From Sphingomonadaceae bacterium (GTDB lineage Bacteria > Pseudomonadota > Alphaproteobacteria > Sphingomonadales > Sphingomonadaceae), in the NCBI GenBank assembly GCA_025056155.1, contig JANWWL010000001.1:62001-126000 (forward strand): a stretch of DNA of 64,000 bases, given 5' to 3'. Positions 17,106 to 26,957 of this stretch are shown here, piece after piece (within the stretch, counting starts at the first letter, position 1; each line of letters begins with the position of its first letter). Position numbers and translations under genes: made by a program. The notes under the pieces were generated by a model that saw only the letters and a list, made by a program, of their open reading frames with translations, did not search any database and had not been told where the DNA came from.

Positions 17106-18185
17106 CGGTCGAGCCTCCCGCGGGGTTCACCCGCCGGGGGTTCGGGGCTGGAGCGCTGGGCCTGGTGTGGGCAGGGGGGGTCATGGCCTCCCCTGCTCCG
17201 CCCCGTAGGCCGCTAGTCATCGCCCACCGGGGTGCATCCGCCGAGCGGCCCGAGCACACGTTGGCGGCCTACGCCCTCGCCATCGCCCAGGGGGCGGACT
17301 TCATCGAGCCCGACGTGGTGATGACGAAGGACGGCGTCCCCATCTGCCGGCACGAGAACGAGATCGGCGCAACGACCGACGTCGCCTCCTTCCCCGAGTT
17401 CGCGGATCGCCGGCGTGTCCAGTCGGTCGACGGGGTGCGCGTCGAAGGCTGGTTCACCGAGAACTTCACGCTGGCGGAACTCAAGCGGCTGCGTGCGCGC
17501 GAACGCCTGCCCAGCGTGCGCCCGGCCAACTGTGCCTTTGACGGGCAGGAAATCATCCCGACCCTGGCGGACGTCGCCCGGCTGGTCGCGACGGCCCCGC
17601 GCCCGGTGGGCCTCTATCCCGAGACGAAGCATCCCACGCACTTCGCCGCCATCGGCCTGCCGATGGAAACGGCCATCCTGAAGGTGCTGGCCGAGGCGGG
17701 CCCTGGGCCCCGACCGGGTGTTCCTGCAGAGTTTCGAGGTGGGCAACCTCGAGCGCCTGGCCGGCCTCACCCGCATTCCGCTCGTCCAGCTGGTGGCCGC
17801 TCGCGGCGGCCCGCCCGACCGACCGTCGCTGTCATCCGCTCACCTGCTGTCCGATCAGGGTTTGAAGCGCGTGCGCCAGTACGCTTCGGCCATCGGGGTG
17901 GAGAAGACCCTTGTCATCCCGCGCACGCCCGACGAGCGGCTAGGCCGGCCCACCGACCTCGTGGCGCGCGCGCAGGCGGTGGGGCTCGCGGTCCATGCCT
18001 GGACCTTCCGGCCCGAGAACTTCTTCCTGCCCCGAGAGCTGCGTCGCGGCGCGCAAGCGGAGGCCCGCGGCGACGCGGAGGGCGAATTGCGGGCGTACCT
18101 CGCCGCCGGAGTGGACGGCGTGTTCACGGACTGGGTGCCGCCGGCATTGGCCGCGCGTCGGGCGCGCGTGACGGCAGCGGACTGA
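17102..18185 (+). pseudogene. Glycerophosphodiester phosphodiesterase, interrupted by a one-base frameshift
   Basis: It would hydrolyse glycerophosphodiesters to glycerol-3-phosphate and an alcohol in the periplasm. The first part (about 200 codons from a GTG overlapping the receptor stop) has a twin-arginine signal ([12 protein letters not shown]). It then has the GlpQ core [19 protein letters not shown] with EPD at residues 69-71, and His84. The homology continues in the +1 frame ([20 protein letters not shown] to TDWVPPAL). One extra C in the CCC at 17701-17703 explains the break. With it removed the protein would be full length (about 360 residues). It may be a real mutation, a sequencing error or, less likely, recoding. 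The 3' end overlaps the convergent gene by 62 bases. Confidence 0.8.
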
Positions 18186-19662
18186 GCCCGGCGAGCCGCG
18201 TCCAGTGACGGCAGGCCCGGCCCAGGAGGCGGTCGGCCTCGGCCCGGCGCTCTGCCCGGAGCCGGGCGACGAGCTCGGCCAAGGCGGCGTTGCGCTCCGG
18301 CTCGCCCAGGTCGATGGCCAACCCTTCGAGCACGGCCAGGTCGTTGAGGGTGCCGAGGTCGTCCTGCAGGGCGCGCAAGCCTTGAATGAAGCGCCGGCCC
18401 GTCGGGTCCGCCGGCGCGAGTTCGAGCGCGTAGCGAAGCTTCTTGAGACGCTTGCGAAATTCGTGGCGCTCCGCAGCCGACATGACGCCCAGCCGCGCGC
18501 CCCTCTTGCGGATGCGCCGCCAGAGCTGCCCGATGCGGGGCTCCACGAGTTCTCCCACGGGCGCGGCCAAGGCGGTGCGTGCGCCGGATCGCTGCCAGCC
18601 GCCCGTCACCGAAAGTTCCATCAGGCGGATAGCGAAGGCGGTCGCCTGCTCGTGGGCCAGGGCCGACCGCACCCGGGCTCGAGCCCGGTTCCGCCAGGCG
18701 TCGATGGCCTCGGCGAGCGACGGGTCGGCCCGCGGCAGAAGCCAATCCTCGGCCTGGACATCGGCATCGCGCACCTCGGCCACCACGCGGCCCAGGTGGC
18801 GGGCTTTGTCGATCAGGGCCTTGGCGCAATCCGGCTCCAGGATGGGGCGATAGAGCCAGAGGGTCGTGCGCAGGCGCCGGAGCGCCACACGCAGCTGGTG
18901 GGGGCCTTCGGGATCGTCGGTCGCGTGCGTGACGGAGAGGTTGGCCGCCAGCGCCTCGGTGAGCAACGCCAGGGTGCGCGCGAAGGCGTCGCCGGCCGGA
19001 ACTTTCCGGGCCGGGGTGGGGGGTCGGCTGGCGCGCGGTGCCGGAACCCACGGCGTCCCCCGAGCGAGTGCCGCTCCGCGGTCGGCCTTGTTGGGGAGGT
19101 CGAGCTCGGCCGGAAGACCTCCCAAGAGCTCGGCGGCGAGCTTGAACAACGCTTCGGGAGCGCCCGCCAGCAGCTCGAACTCCACCTCCGAGATGGGCTG
19201 GATCCGCGCGCCCGCCTCGATCCGGCCCCGATCGAACGCCAATTCGACTTCGGCTTCGGGCCGGGCTAGCCGGAAGGTCCACCGCTCGACCCGGGTGGCG
19301 AACCGCTCCACGAGCGGCGCCTCGCCGACGAGGCCCACGAGGCGCCGGCGCCATTCGGAGTCCGGCAGGTCGGCCACGCGAATGGTGCGCTGCGGCCAGG
19401 GGAACTCCCGCTCGTCGCTGCGCTGGAACCCGCCGAGGGCCCGTCGGCCGGCCTTGACCGACAGCAGGGCCTGGCCACGGCCGCCGGTGCGCCAGCGCAA
19501 GGCGATGCCCTGGGCTTCAAGCGCGCCATCGGGGGTGTCGAAATAGCGGGTGAGGAGCCGGCGGCGCTGGCCCGGGCCCGCCTGGCGCGCCACTCGCCGG
19601 CGCACCGCGGCCCAGTCGGCATGCGCCAGGCCCGCCTTGAGCTCCCACTCCACGCCATTCAT
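18124..19662 (-). CDS. CYTH-CHAD domain protein, putative inorganic triphosphatase
   Basis: A 512-residue protein like E. coli YgiF. The CYTH domain starts with the ExExK signature EWELK (residues 5-9), with RYFDT, LRWRTGG and SVKAG following, and it binds metal-triphosphate. The CHAD half begins near residue 235 ([18 protein letters not shown]) and ends with [18 protein letters not shown] proteins bind polyphosphate granules, and the CYTH part cleaves tripolyphosphate in characterised members. No ribosome binding site is visible; the DNA just upstream has TAAATT seven bases before the ATG, so a leaderless message is possible. Its end overlaps the phosphodiesterase gene. Confidence 0.88.
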   Translation of the reverse strand: MNGVEWELKAGLAHADWAAVRRRVARQAGPGQRRRLLTRYFDTPDGALEAQGIALRWRTGGRGQALLSVKAGRRALGGFQRSDEREFPWPQRTIRVADLPDSEWRRRLVGLVGEAPLVERFATRVERWTFRLARPEAEVELAFDRGRIEAGARIQPISEVEFELLAGAPEALFKLAAELLGGLPAELDLPNKADRGAALARGTPWVPAPRASRPPTPARKVPAGDAFARTLALLTEALAANLSVTHATDDPEGPHQLRVALRRLRTTLWLYRPILEPDCAKALIDKARHLGRVVAEVRDADVQAEDWLLPRADPSLAEAIDAWRNRARARVRSALAHEQATAFAIRLMELSVTGGWQRSGARTALAAPVGELVEPRIGQLWRRIRKRGARLGVMSAAERHEFRKRLKKLRYALELAPADPTGRRFIQGLRALQDDLGTLNDLAVLEGLAIDLGEPERNAALAELVARLRAERRAEADRLLGRACRHWTRLAGLSPLPSRAPDARPMPAAPSP

Positions 19663-19705
19663 GTGACAAATTTATGACGACCCGAGCACGACCGGCAAGG
19701 TCGGC

Positions 19706-20113
19706 TCAGGCGGCCAGCCGGCGGGCTGCCTCGCGCACCCGGGCGATCATGTTGGGGATGCCCTGCGTGCGGTTCGACGACAGATGCTGCCGAAGGCCCA
19801 GGCGGGCGATGACGGCCTCGAAGTCGGTGGCCAGCACTTCCTCAGGGGTGCGGCCGTCGGCCAGGGCGACGATCAGGGCCACGATGCCCTTCGTGATGGC
19901 GGCGTCGCTGTCGGCCTGAAACCGCAACCGGCCGCCTTCGAGCAGGGGGTAGACCCAGACGCTGGCGGAGCAGCCCGGCACCTTGGTCGCTGGCGTCTTG
20001 AGGGCGGGGTCCATGGGCGGAAGCGCCTCGCCCAGGGCGATGAGGGCACGGTAGCGGTCCTCGACGTCGAGGGCGGCCTCCCATTCGGCCTCGAATTGGG
20101 CGATGTCCATCAT
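19706..20113 (-). CDS. sufE: SufE, cysteine desulfuration protein
   Basis: A sulfur acceptor that stimulates the cysteine desulfurase SufS and passes persulfide sulfur to the SufBCD Fe-S scaffold. It has 135 residues, normal for the family. The conserved loop KVPGCSASVWVYP contains the acceptor Cys at residue 48. The C-terminal RLGLRQHLSSNRTQGIPNMI is also characteristic. Either of two adjacent ATGs (20113, 20110) could start it. It stands alone, away from other suf genes, between the CYTH-CHAD gene and the psp operon. Confidence 0.92.
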   Translation of the reverse strand: MMDIAQFEAEWEAALDVEDRYRALIALGEALPPMDPALKTPATKVPGCSASVWVYPLLEGGRLRFQADSDAAITKGIVALIVALADGRTPEEVLATDFEAVIARLGLRQHLSSNRTQGIPNMIARVREAARRLAA

Positions 20114-20225
20114 GCGGCCCGTTCCCGATCCGCACGGCCCCGGTTGGGCGGCCGGCGTGCGTCCGTCCGCTTGGCTGCGGCCGTCTGTCTCGGCCCTCTT
20201 CGCTCGCCTGGACCTGGCACGTTGG

Positions 20226-20489
20226 TCACGCCCCGCCGTCCTGCGGATCCTTCAGCCGGTCGATCTCGTGCGCCAGCCGCCGCGCGGGGTCCGTCACGAT
20301 CGTCTCCAGCACCCGCACGCGCTCTTCGAGCCGCGCGAGGCGTGTCGTGGCGTCCCCGCCGGCGTCGGCCGCTTGGCGCGCAAGAAGGTCGAGCTCGCGC
20401 AGCTTCACCGCCCGCCAGTGCCGCATCACGATCGCCACGATTGGGATCAAGAGCGCCAGGACGGGGATCAGGAGGCCGAGCGACCGCAT
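20226..20489 (-). CDS. PspB-like small membrane protein (second copy)
   Basis: An 87-residue protein with one N-terminal membrane helix (LGLLIPVLALLIPIVAIVM), then a basic stretch and a coiled coil (TTRLARLEERVRVLETIVTD). That layout and the LExR..LETIV ending match PspB, the inner-membrane partner of PspC in the phage-shock response. A longer PspB lies two genes upstream. It follows pspC by nine bases with GAGGG before the ATG, so it is probably the last gene of pspABC. Its precise role is unknown. Confidence 0.7.
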   Translation of the reverse strand: MRSLGLLIPVLALLIPIVAIVMRHWRAVKLRELDLLARQAADAGGDATTRLARLEERVRVLETIVTDPARRLAHEIDRLKDPQDGGA

Positions 20490-20498
20490 TCGACGCCC

Positions 20499-20828
20499 TC
20501 AGGACCGGTCGAGCGCGTCAATCTCGCGGGCCACGCGAAAGGCGGGCGACGTCACGCGGGCCTCGATGGCGCGCAGCCGCCGATCGATCCGCTCCAGCCG
20601 TCCCTTGAGTTCGCCGAGGCGGTTGTCCTCGGCCTCCATCAGGGGATCGGCCAGGAACCCGACGGCGAGATAGATCAGCACCAGGATTCCCGCCCCCGCG
20701 AGCGTTCCCACCACGAACGCTACCCGGAACCAGAGCGCATCGATTCCCGTCTGGCGGGCGAGCCCGGCGCACACGCCGAGGAAACGACCGTTGCGGCGGT
20801 CGAGGCGGAAGGTGCCGCGCGGGCTCAT
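20499..20828 (-). CDS. pspC: PspC domain envelope-stress protein
   Basis: An inner-membrane stress sensor of 109 residues. The N-terminus FRLDRRNGRFLGVCAGLAR is the PspC domain signature, followed by a membrane helix (FVVGTLAGAGILVLIYLAVG) and a coiled-coil tail (RLERIDRRLRAIEARV). In the Psp system PspB and PspC sense membrane damage and recruit PspA. The ATG overlaps the stop of pspB. Confidence 0.88.
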   Translation of the reverse strand: MSPRGTFRLDRRNGRFLGVCAGLARQTGIDALWFRVAFVVGTLAGAGILVLIYLAVGFLADPLMEAEDNRLGELKGRLERIDRRLRAIEARVTSPAFRVAREIDALDRS

Positions 20829-21127
20829 GGATCCACCTCGCGGCGGGGCACCCGGGGAACGGCCGAGGGGGGCGGAAGCGTCGAGGAGGTCAGGCGAGCC
20901 GGGTCGACGTGGGCTTCGGCAAGCGGCGTCGCATCGACCAGGCGCTCGACGGTGGCCAAGCGCTCCTCCAGCCGCTCGGCAAAAGCGCGCAACTCCGCCA
21001 GGGTCTCGGCATCCACCGGGTCGGCCGCGCCCGCCTGGCGCCAGCGCAGGGCGGCGTGCGCCAGCGCAAGCGGCAGACCCACGAACAGGAAGGCCAAGCC
21101 GGCCAGGATGACGAGAAGTTCCGTCAT
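20825..21127 (-). CDS. pspB: PspB-like envelope-stress membrane protein
   Basis: A 100-residue protein with an N-terminal helix (ELLVILAGLAFLFVGLPLAL) and a short coiled coil (ETLAELRAFAERLEERLATV) ending with ERLVD, the PspB layout. The C-terminal 30 residues are a Pro-rich tail not found in the enteric protein. Its ATG overlaps the pspA stop and its stop overlaps the pspC ATG, so all three are translationally coupled. The identification rests on topology and operon position more than on sequence. Confidence 0.72.
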   Translation of the reverse strand: MTELLVILAGLAFLFVGLPLALAHAALRWRQAGAADPVDAETLAELRAFAERLEERLATVERLVDATPLAEAHVDPARLTSSTLPPPSAVPRVPRREVDP

Positions 21128-21795
21128 GCGCGGCGCGAGTCCCGAAGCCGTGCCTTCAGCGCCTCGAGCTCGGCGCGCACCGGATCCGGGTCGTCGAGGG
21201 CCGCAATGCGTGCGGCAAGATCCTGAGGGGTGCCCAAGGCCAGGGCGTCTGCCTGCCCTTCGGCCGCATCGGCCGCCCGTTCGAGCCGGTCGAAGCTCAG
21301 GAGCGCCTGGTCCAGCCGGTCGCCGCGCAGCAGTTCCCGCACGCGCCGCCGGGTGACGGCGGTTTCGAGCCGTGCGCGGATCGCTTCGCGACGCGCGCGG
21401 GCCTCGCGCAGCCGCGCCTCGAGGCTGGCGATGTCGTCCTCGTGGGTGCGCAAGCGCGCGTCCAGCGCCGCCAGTTCCGATTCCAACGCCTCGGCCATCT
21501 CCTCGAGCCGCCGCTTCTCGACGAGGGCCGCATGCGCCAGGTCGTCGCGACCCTTGGTGAGCGCGAGTTCGGCACGCGCGGTCCATTCCTGCATCCCGTG
21601 CCGCAGGCGGCCCAGCGTGCGCTTCACGTCCTTGCCGTCGGCGATCACTCGGGCGGCGGCCGCGCGCACCTCGGCCAGGGTCTCGTCCATCTCGACGATC
21701 ATCTCGTCGATGGTGCGGGCTGGGTCTTCCGCTCCCGCCAGGATGTCGGCCAGGTTGGCCTCGATGATGTCGCGTGCGCGGGAGAAGATGCCCAT
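21124..21795 (-). CDS. pspA: PspA, phage-shock membrane-repair protein
   Basis: An ESCRT-III-like peripheral membrane protein of 223 residues. GIFSRARDIIEANLADILAG and DPARTIDEMIVEMDETL are the PspA/IM30 N-terminal signatures, followed by long heptad-rich helices to about residue 185. It oligomerises on damaged membrane and preserves proton motive force. The ATG at 21795 has GGAGG five bases upstream, so longer in-frame starts are rejected. It heads the pspA-B-C-B' operon. No pspF activator gene is visible nearby. Confidence 0.92.
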   Translation of the reverse strand: MGIFSRARDIIEANLADILAGAEDPARTIDEMIVEMDETLAEVRAAAARVIADGKDVKRTLGRLRHGMQEWTARAELALTKGRDDLAHAALVEKRRLEEMAEALESELAALDARLRTHEDDIASLEARLREARARREAIRARLETAVTRRRVRELLRGDRLDQALLSFDRLERAADAAEGQADALALGTPQDLAARIAALDDPDPVRAELEALKARLRDSRRA

Positions 21796-21864
21796 GCCCG
21801 ACCTCCGGCGACGGAGCGCCCCGTCGGCCCATGTGGGCGATGACCCGCGGCGTGCCAAGACCTG

Positions 21865-22752
21865 TCAGTCGCCTTCGGGGCTTGCGGCGGGGGGATGGAG
21901 CACCAGTCGCCCGATCCGGCGCTCGTCCCCGGCCGTGACCTGGAACTGCCAGCCGCTCGGATGCGACAGGACGTCTCCAGGGGTGGGGACGCGACCGGCC
22001 AGCAGCACGACGAGGCCGCCCAGCGTATCCACCTCTTCGGCACCCTCCACGTCGCCCAGCTCCACCCCGAGCGCGTGCGACAGCTGGTCCAGCGGCACCC
22101 GCGCGTCGGCCTCGAAGCTGCCGTCGGCCAGCGGGCGCACCAGGGCGGGCAGCGTCTCGTCGTGCTCGTCCTCGATTTCGCCCACGATCTCTTCCACGAT
22201 GTCCTCGATCGTCACCAGCCCGTCAGTACCGCCGAACTCGTCGACGACGATGGCGAGGTGGATGCGGGCGTGGCGCATGTCGGCCAAGAGGTCGAGGATG
22301 GGCCGGCCGGGCGGCACGAACAGCACGGGCCGCACGAGCGGCTCGAGACCGGGCGGCGGGCCCTCGCCCGTGATGGCCGCGAACAGGTCCTTGAGATGGA
22401 CCATGCCCACGACCTGGTCGAGCGAGCCGCGGTAGACGGGCAGTCGCGTGTGCCCGCTGGTGCGGAACACCTGGACGGCGTCGGCGATCGGCGTGTCGGC
22501 TTCGAGCGCGCGGATGTCGCCGCGCGGGGTCGCGATGTCGCCGGCCCGGCGTTCGCTGGCCGCCAACAGGTTGCGCAGCATCGTGCGCTCGTCGGCATCC
22601 AGGTCTTCGGGGGCCTGGGGCTCTTCGGCATGCTCTTCGATCGCCTCTTCCACGCTTTCGCGTAAGGTGGGGGGGTGCGAACGCAGGGCGAGCAGGCTGC
22701 GCAGCGCCTGCCACAGGCCCGACGATCCCGCCGTGGAGGAAGGTTCAGGCAT
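21865..22752 (-). CDS. CorC/YbeX-family CBS domain protein
   Basis: A soluble protein of 295 residues, of the hemolysin-C/CorC family, linked to magnesium and cobalt homeostasis and to late ribosome assembly. A pair of CBS domains spans about 70-200 (ADAVQVFRTSGHTRLPVYRG, VVGMVHLKDLF, LAIVVDEFGGTDGLVTIEDI), then EIVGEIEDEHD leads to the CorC_HlyC transporter-associated domain. It overlaps ybeY by eight bases in the usual phoH-ybeY-ybeX order; no lnt follows. Confidence 0.9.
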   Translation of the reverse strand: MPEPSSTAGSSGLWQALRSLLALRSHPPTLRESVEEAIEEHAEEPQAPEDLDADERTMLRNLLAASERRAGDIATPRGDIRALEADTPIADAVQVFRTSGHTRLPVYRGSLDQVVGMVHLKDLFAAITGEGPPPGLEPLVRPVLFVPPGRPILDLLADMRHARIHLAIVVDEFGGTDGLVTIEDIVEEIVGEIEDEHDETLPALVRPLADGSFEADARVPLDQLSHALGVELGDVEGAEEVDTLGGLVVLLAGRVPTPGDVLSHPSGWQFQVTAGDERRIGRLVLHPPAASPEGD

Positions 22753-23241
22753 CGGCGGCCGCCCGATGGGGGTCGGGCATCCCGAGACGGGCCAAGGCCG
22801 CCGTCTCGAGCGCGGCCATGGTGCGGGCTTCGTCCTCGTCCTCGTGGTCGTGGCCCAACAGGTGCAGGACGCCGTGGACGACCAGATGGGCCAGGTGGTG
22901 GGCCACGGGCCGGCCGTGGGCGGCGGCCGCCCGCGTGACGACGCCGTGGGCGAGCGCCAGGTCCCCCAGGAGCCAGGGAAGGTCCGCCTCCGGTGCGGCG
23001 CCGGCCGACGGTGCCCCGGCGGGGAACGACAGGACGTCGGTGGGCTCGGGCTTGCCGCGCCAGTCGCGGTTCAAGCGGGCGACCGTCTCGTCGTCGGCCA
23101 ACAGCAGCGAGACTTCGACCCGCCACCGGAACAGGTGGGGGGCCGCCACGGCGATCGCCGCCTCGACGGCCCGGCGGCACCACTCCTCGATCGGCCCGGT
23201 TTCGTGCCAGGCGGGCTCCGCCACGTCGACGTCCACGGTGA

Positions 23242-23245
<4 letters not shown>
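22745..23245 (-). CDS. ybeY: YbeY, rRNA maturation endoribonuclease
   Basis: A zinc-dependent single-strand RNase needed for 16S rRNA 3' maturation and ribosome quality control, 166 residues. The metal motif HxxxHxxxxxH is plain (HGVLHLLGHDH, then EDEDEA, residues about 124-140). LSFPAG and GDLALA are also family markers. The start is GTG overlapping the phoH stop, and the stop overlaps corC. Confidence 0.94.
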
Positions 23246-24233
<988 letters not shown>

Positions 24234-24237
<4 letters not shown>

Positions 24238-25559
24238 CGCACTCGGCCGGTCGGCCGCCCGACCAGGCTGTGCGGACCGGCTTGGGCGAGCTCAACCTCG
24301 ACGAGTGCGCCCGGGGACAGGTCGGCCTCGACCACCACGGCCTGGCCCCAGGGCGACCGACCCGTCCATTGGCCCCGATGGCGGCCGGGCCGTTCGACCA
24401 GCACCTCGGTCACGCGGCCCAGGCAGGCCCGGTTGAAGGCGTACTGCTGGGCGGACAGCAGCGCCTGAAGCCGCCCCAGGCGCTCGGCCTTCACCGCTTC
24501 GGGCACTTGGTCGGGCCGGTCGGCCGCCGGTGTGCCGGGCCGCGGGGAATAGCGGAAGCTATAGGCCTGGGCGAAACCCACCTCCTCCACCAGCGCCAGG
24601 GTGGCTTCGAAGTCCTCTTCGCTCTCGCCCGGAAAGCCGACGATGAAGTCGGACGACAGGGCGAGGTCGGGCCGCGCGGCGCGCAACCGCGCCACCGTTT
24701 CCCGATAGTCGGCCGCGGTGTGGCGTCGGTTCATGGCCGTGAGGATCCGATCCGAGCCCGACTGCACGGGCAGGTGCAGGAAGGGCATCAGTTGCGGCAC
24801 GGCGGCGTGGGCGTGGATGAGGCTGGGGGTGACGTCCCGCGGGTGGCTGGTGGTGTAGCGGAGCCGTTCGAGGCCGGGCAACGCGGCCACGGCAGCCAAC
24901 AGGCCGGCGAAATCCGTGCCTGGCCGGGCCCAGGCGTTCACGTTCTGGCCCAACAGCACGAGCTCGCGGGCGCCGGCGGCCAGGAGCGCCCGCGCCTCGG
25001 CCAGCACGTCCTCAACGGGCCGTGACGCCTCCGCCCCGCGGGTGTAGGGCACGACGCAAAAGGTGCAGAACTTGTCGCAACCTTCCTGAACGGTGAGGAA
25101 GCTCGAGGGTGCGGCCCGTGGCGCACGCGGGGGCAGATGGCGAAACTTGGGCTCGGCCGGCATGTCGAGGTCGAGCACGACCCCCGGCGACGTGCGGGCC
25201 CGACCCACGAGTTCGGGCAAGCGATGATAGGCCTGGGGACCGACGATCACGTCGACAGCCGGGGCCCGCCGGGCGAGTTCCTCGCCTTCCGCCTGGGCGG
25301 TGCAGCCCGCCACCACGATCAGCGGGCGCGGTTCGCCCCGGGCGCGGGCCTCCGCCACGATCCGGCCGATGTCGGAATAGACTTTTTCGGCCGCCTTTTC
25401 GCGGATGTGGCAGGTGTTGAAGACGCGGACGTCGGCGGGCGCGTCGTCGTCCACCGGCCGATGCCCGGCCGCCGCCAAGGCTTCGCCCATGCGTTGGGCG
25501 TCGTAGACGTTCATCTGGCAGCCGTAGGAACGGATGGAAAACCGCAGCGGCCGGGTCAT
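24234..25559 (-). CDS. miaB: MiaB, tRNA-2-methylthio-N6-isopentenyladenosine methylthiotransferase
   Basis: A radical-SAM enzyme that thiomethylates A37 of tRNA, 441 residues. It has an N-terminal UPF0004 domain with three cluster Cys ([23 protein letters not shown]), a radical-SAM CxxxCxxC in [17 protein letters not shown] at about 150, and a C-terminal TRAM domain. The start ATG at 25559 gives [17 protein letters not shown], the normal beginning; longer in-frame extensions are not family-like. The ATG overlaps the plsC stop. Confidence 0.95.
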
Positions 25560-26428
25560 GCAGGGCCTCGCACGAGGCGGCGGTAGCCGGCCTCCACGAC
25601 CTGGCGGCAATGGCGCGCGAGCGCCTTGCGGTCCGGGAAGTCGGCCGGCCGCACCGGTTCGTGGCAGAGGATGCGCGCTCGGATCCGGCCCATCCGTGAC
25701 AGGGCGAGAGCGTGCGGCGCAAGCGCCATGTCGCCGATCCACGCGATCTCGAGCTGCCGATTGCGGGTGAGCGGCATGGCGTTCACCTCGGTGTAGGCGA
25801 TCGAGACGGGCTGAACGCGCACGCGGCGCCCCAACGCCCCGTCGAGCCCGGCGAAGAGTGTCGGCTTGAAGGGGAGGATCCTGAGGCCGTCGTTCGACGT
25901 GCCTTCTGGAAACAGGATGACGTTGCCGCCCCGGGCCAGGTGGCTCGCGACCGTTTCGGCCTGGCGGGGGGCCAGGGAACGCCGCTGGCGGTCGACGTAA
26001 ATGGTGCCGGCCAGGTTCGCGAGCGTGCGGACGAAGGGCATCTGGCCCACTTCGTGCTTGGCCACGAAGACGGCCTGCAGTTTCGAGCCGAGAACCGGAA
26101 TGTCGAGCCAGGAGAGATGGTTCGCCACATAGAGCACGCCGCCCGAGACGGGCTTTCCCTCGACGTCCACCGAGACGCCGAACGCACGCAACAGGGCGGC
26201 ATGGTAGAGGAGTGGCACGCGGGCCGACAGGCCTGGCGCCATCGCCTTGAGGCCGACGAACGCCGGCACCAGCGTGCCCGTCGCCGCCACCAACCCGACG
26301 GCAGTCTGCACTGGCCCGTGCGGGCGGAAGGGTCGCTCCCTGGTCGTGCGGCGCCGCGGCCTCCCGGCGGCTCCCGCCCGGTCGGCCCCGGTCGGCACCA
26401 CGGCAGCGCCCGGTTCTTGGGACGGCAC
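25556..26428 (-). CDS. plsC: 1-acyl-sn-glycerol-3-phosphate acyltransferase
   Basis: It makes phosphatidic acid from lysophosphatidic acid at the inner membrane. The 290-residue product has the NHxxxxD catalytic motif ([11 protein letters not shown], about residue 109) and the FPEGTSND block that binds the glycerol phosphate. An N-terminal hydrophobic segment lies at about 40-60. The first 38 residues are basic and Pro/Arg-rich, so the GTG at 26428 may not be the true start. The gene lies between fur and miaB, an arrangement known in alphaproteobacteria. Confidence 0.9.
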   Translation of the reverse strand: MPSQEPGAAVVPTGADRAGAAGRPRRRTTRERPFRPHGPVQTAVGLVAATGTLVPAFVGLKAMAPGLSARVPLLYHAALLRAFGVSVDVEGKPVSGGVLYVANHLSWLDIPVLGSKLQAVFVAKHEVGQMPFVRTLANLAGTIYVDRQRRSLAPRQAETVASHLARGGNVILFPEGTSNDGLRILPFKPTLFAGLDGALGRRVRVQPVSIAYTEVNAMPLTRNRQLEIAWIGDMALAPHALALSRMGRIRARILCHEPVRPADFPDRKALARHCRQVVEAGYRRLVRGPA

Positions 26429-26436
26429 CGGTGGGA

Positions 26437-26859
26437 TCAGCCTTCGGCCTTCCGCCGCGTTCCGTACAGTTCCATGCGATGATCGACCAGCCGATAGCCG
26501 AGGCGTTCGGCGATCTCGAGCTGGAGGGCTTCGATCCGGGGGTCGGAGAACTCGATCACCTCACCCGTGTCGATGTCGATCAGGTGGTCGTGGTGCTCGT
26601 CGGGCACGGGCTCGTAACGGGCCCGGCCGTCGCGGAAGTCGTGCCGTTCGAGGATTCCGGCGTCCTCGAACAGACGAACCGTCCGGTAGACGGTCGCGAT
26701 CGAGATGCGGCGATCGATCGCCGCGGCGCGGCGATGGAGTTCCTCGACGTCGGGATGGTCCCGCGACTGGGAGAGCACGCGCGCGATGATCCGACGCTGT
26801 TCCGTGATGCGCAGGCCCTTCGCCTGGCACAGCGCCTCGATGTCGATCTGTCCCGGCAT
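26437..26859 (-). CDS. fur: Fur-family transcriptional regulator
   Basis: A metal-dependent repressor, 140 residues from this start. The winged-helix part includes [18 protein letters not shown] and [20 protein letters not shown]. The metal site is [18 protein letters not shown]-terminal CxxC zinc motifs are absent, as in many alphaproteobacterial Fur/Mur proteins. It could thus respond to iron or manganese. The start at 26859 is preferred to an ATG at 26868, because the latter touches an inverted repeat and has no spaced ribosome binding site. Confidence 0.9.
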   Translation of the reverse strand: MPGQIDIEALCQAKGLRITEQRRIIARVLSQSRDHPDVEELHRRAAAIDRRISIATVYRTVRLFEDAGILERHDFRDGRARYEPVPDEHHDHLIDIDTGEVIEFSDPRIEALQLEIAERLGYRLVDHRMELYGTRRKAEG

Positions 26860-26870
26860 GTTCCGCATCC

Positions 26871-26891
26871 ACCGCCGTTCCAGACGGCGGT
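26871..26891. repeat. Inverted repeat immediately before fur
   Basis: Perfect 8-bp arms ACCGCCGT and ACGGCGGT flank a five-base loop, 12 bases before the fur ATG and 66 bases after the mucR stop. It could terminate mucR transcription (though there is no T run), shape the fur leader, or be an operator for autoregulation. The sequence does not decide between these. Confidence 0.6.
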
Positions 26892-26957
26892 GCGCTTGTC
26901 ATACCGGCAAGCGGGTCCGGGGGCAAGGCGTGCCCCCGGCCCACCTGCCCCGACACC

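Noticed and set aside
15071-18208. A long plus-strand frame over the TonB receptor and phosphodiesterase
   Set aside because: Its first two-thirds are a shifted reading of the receptor. Only the part from 17102 to about 17700 is real, and it belongs to the frameshifted phosphodiesterase.
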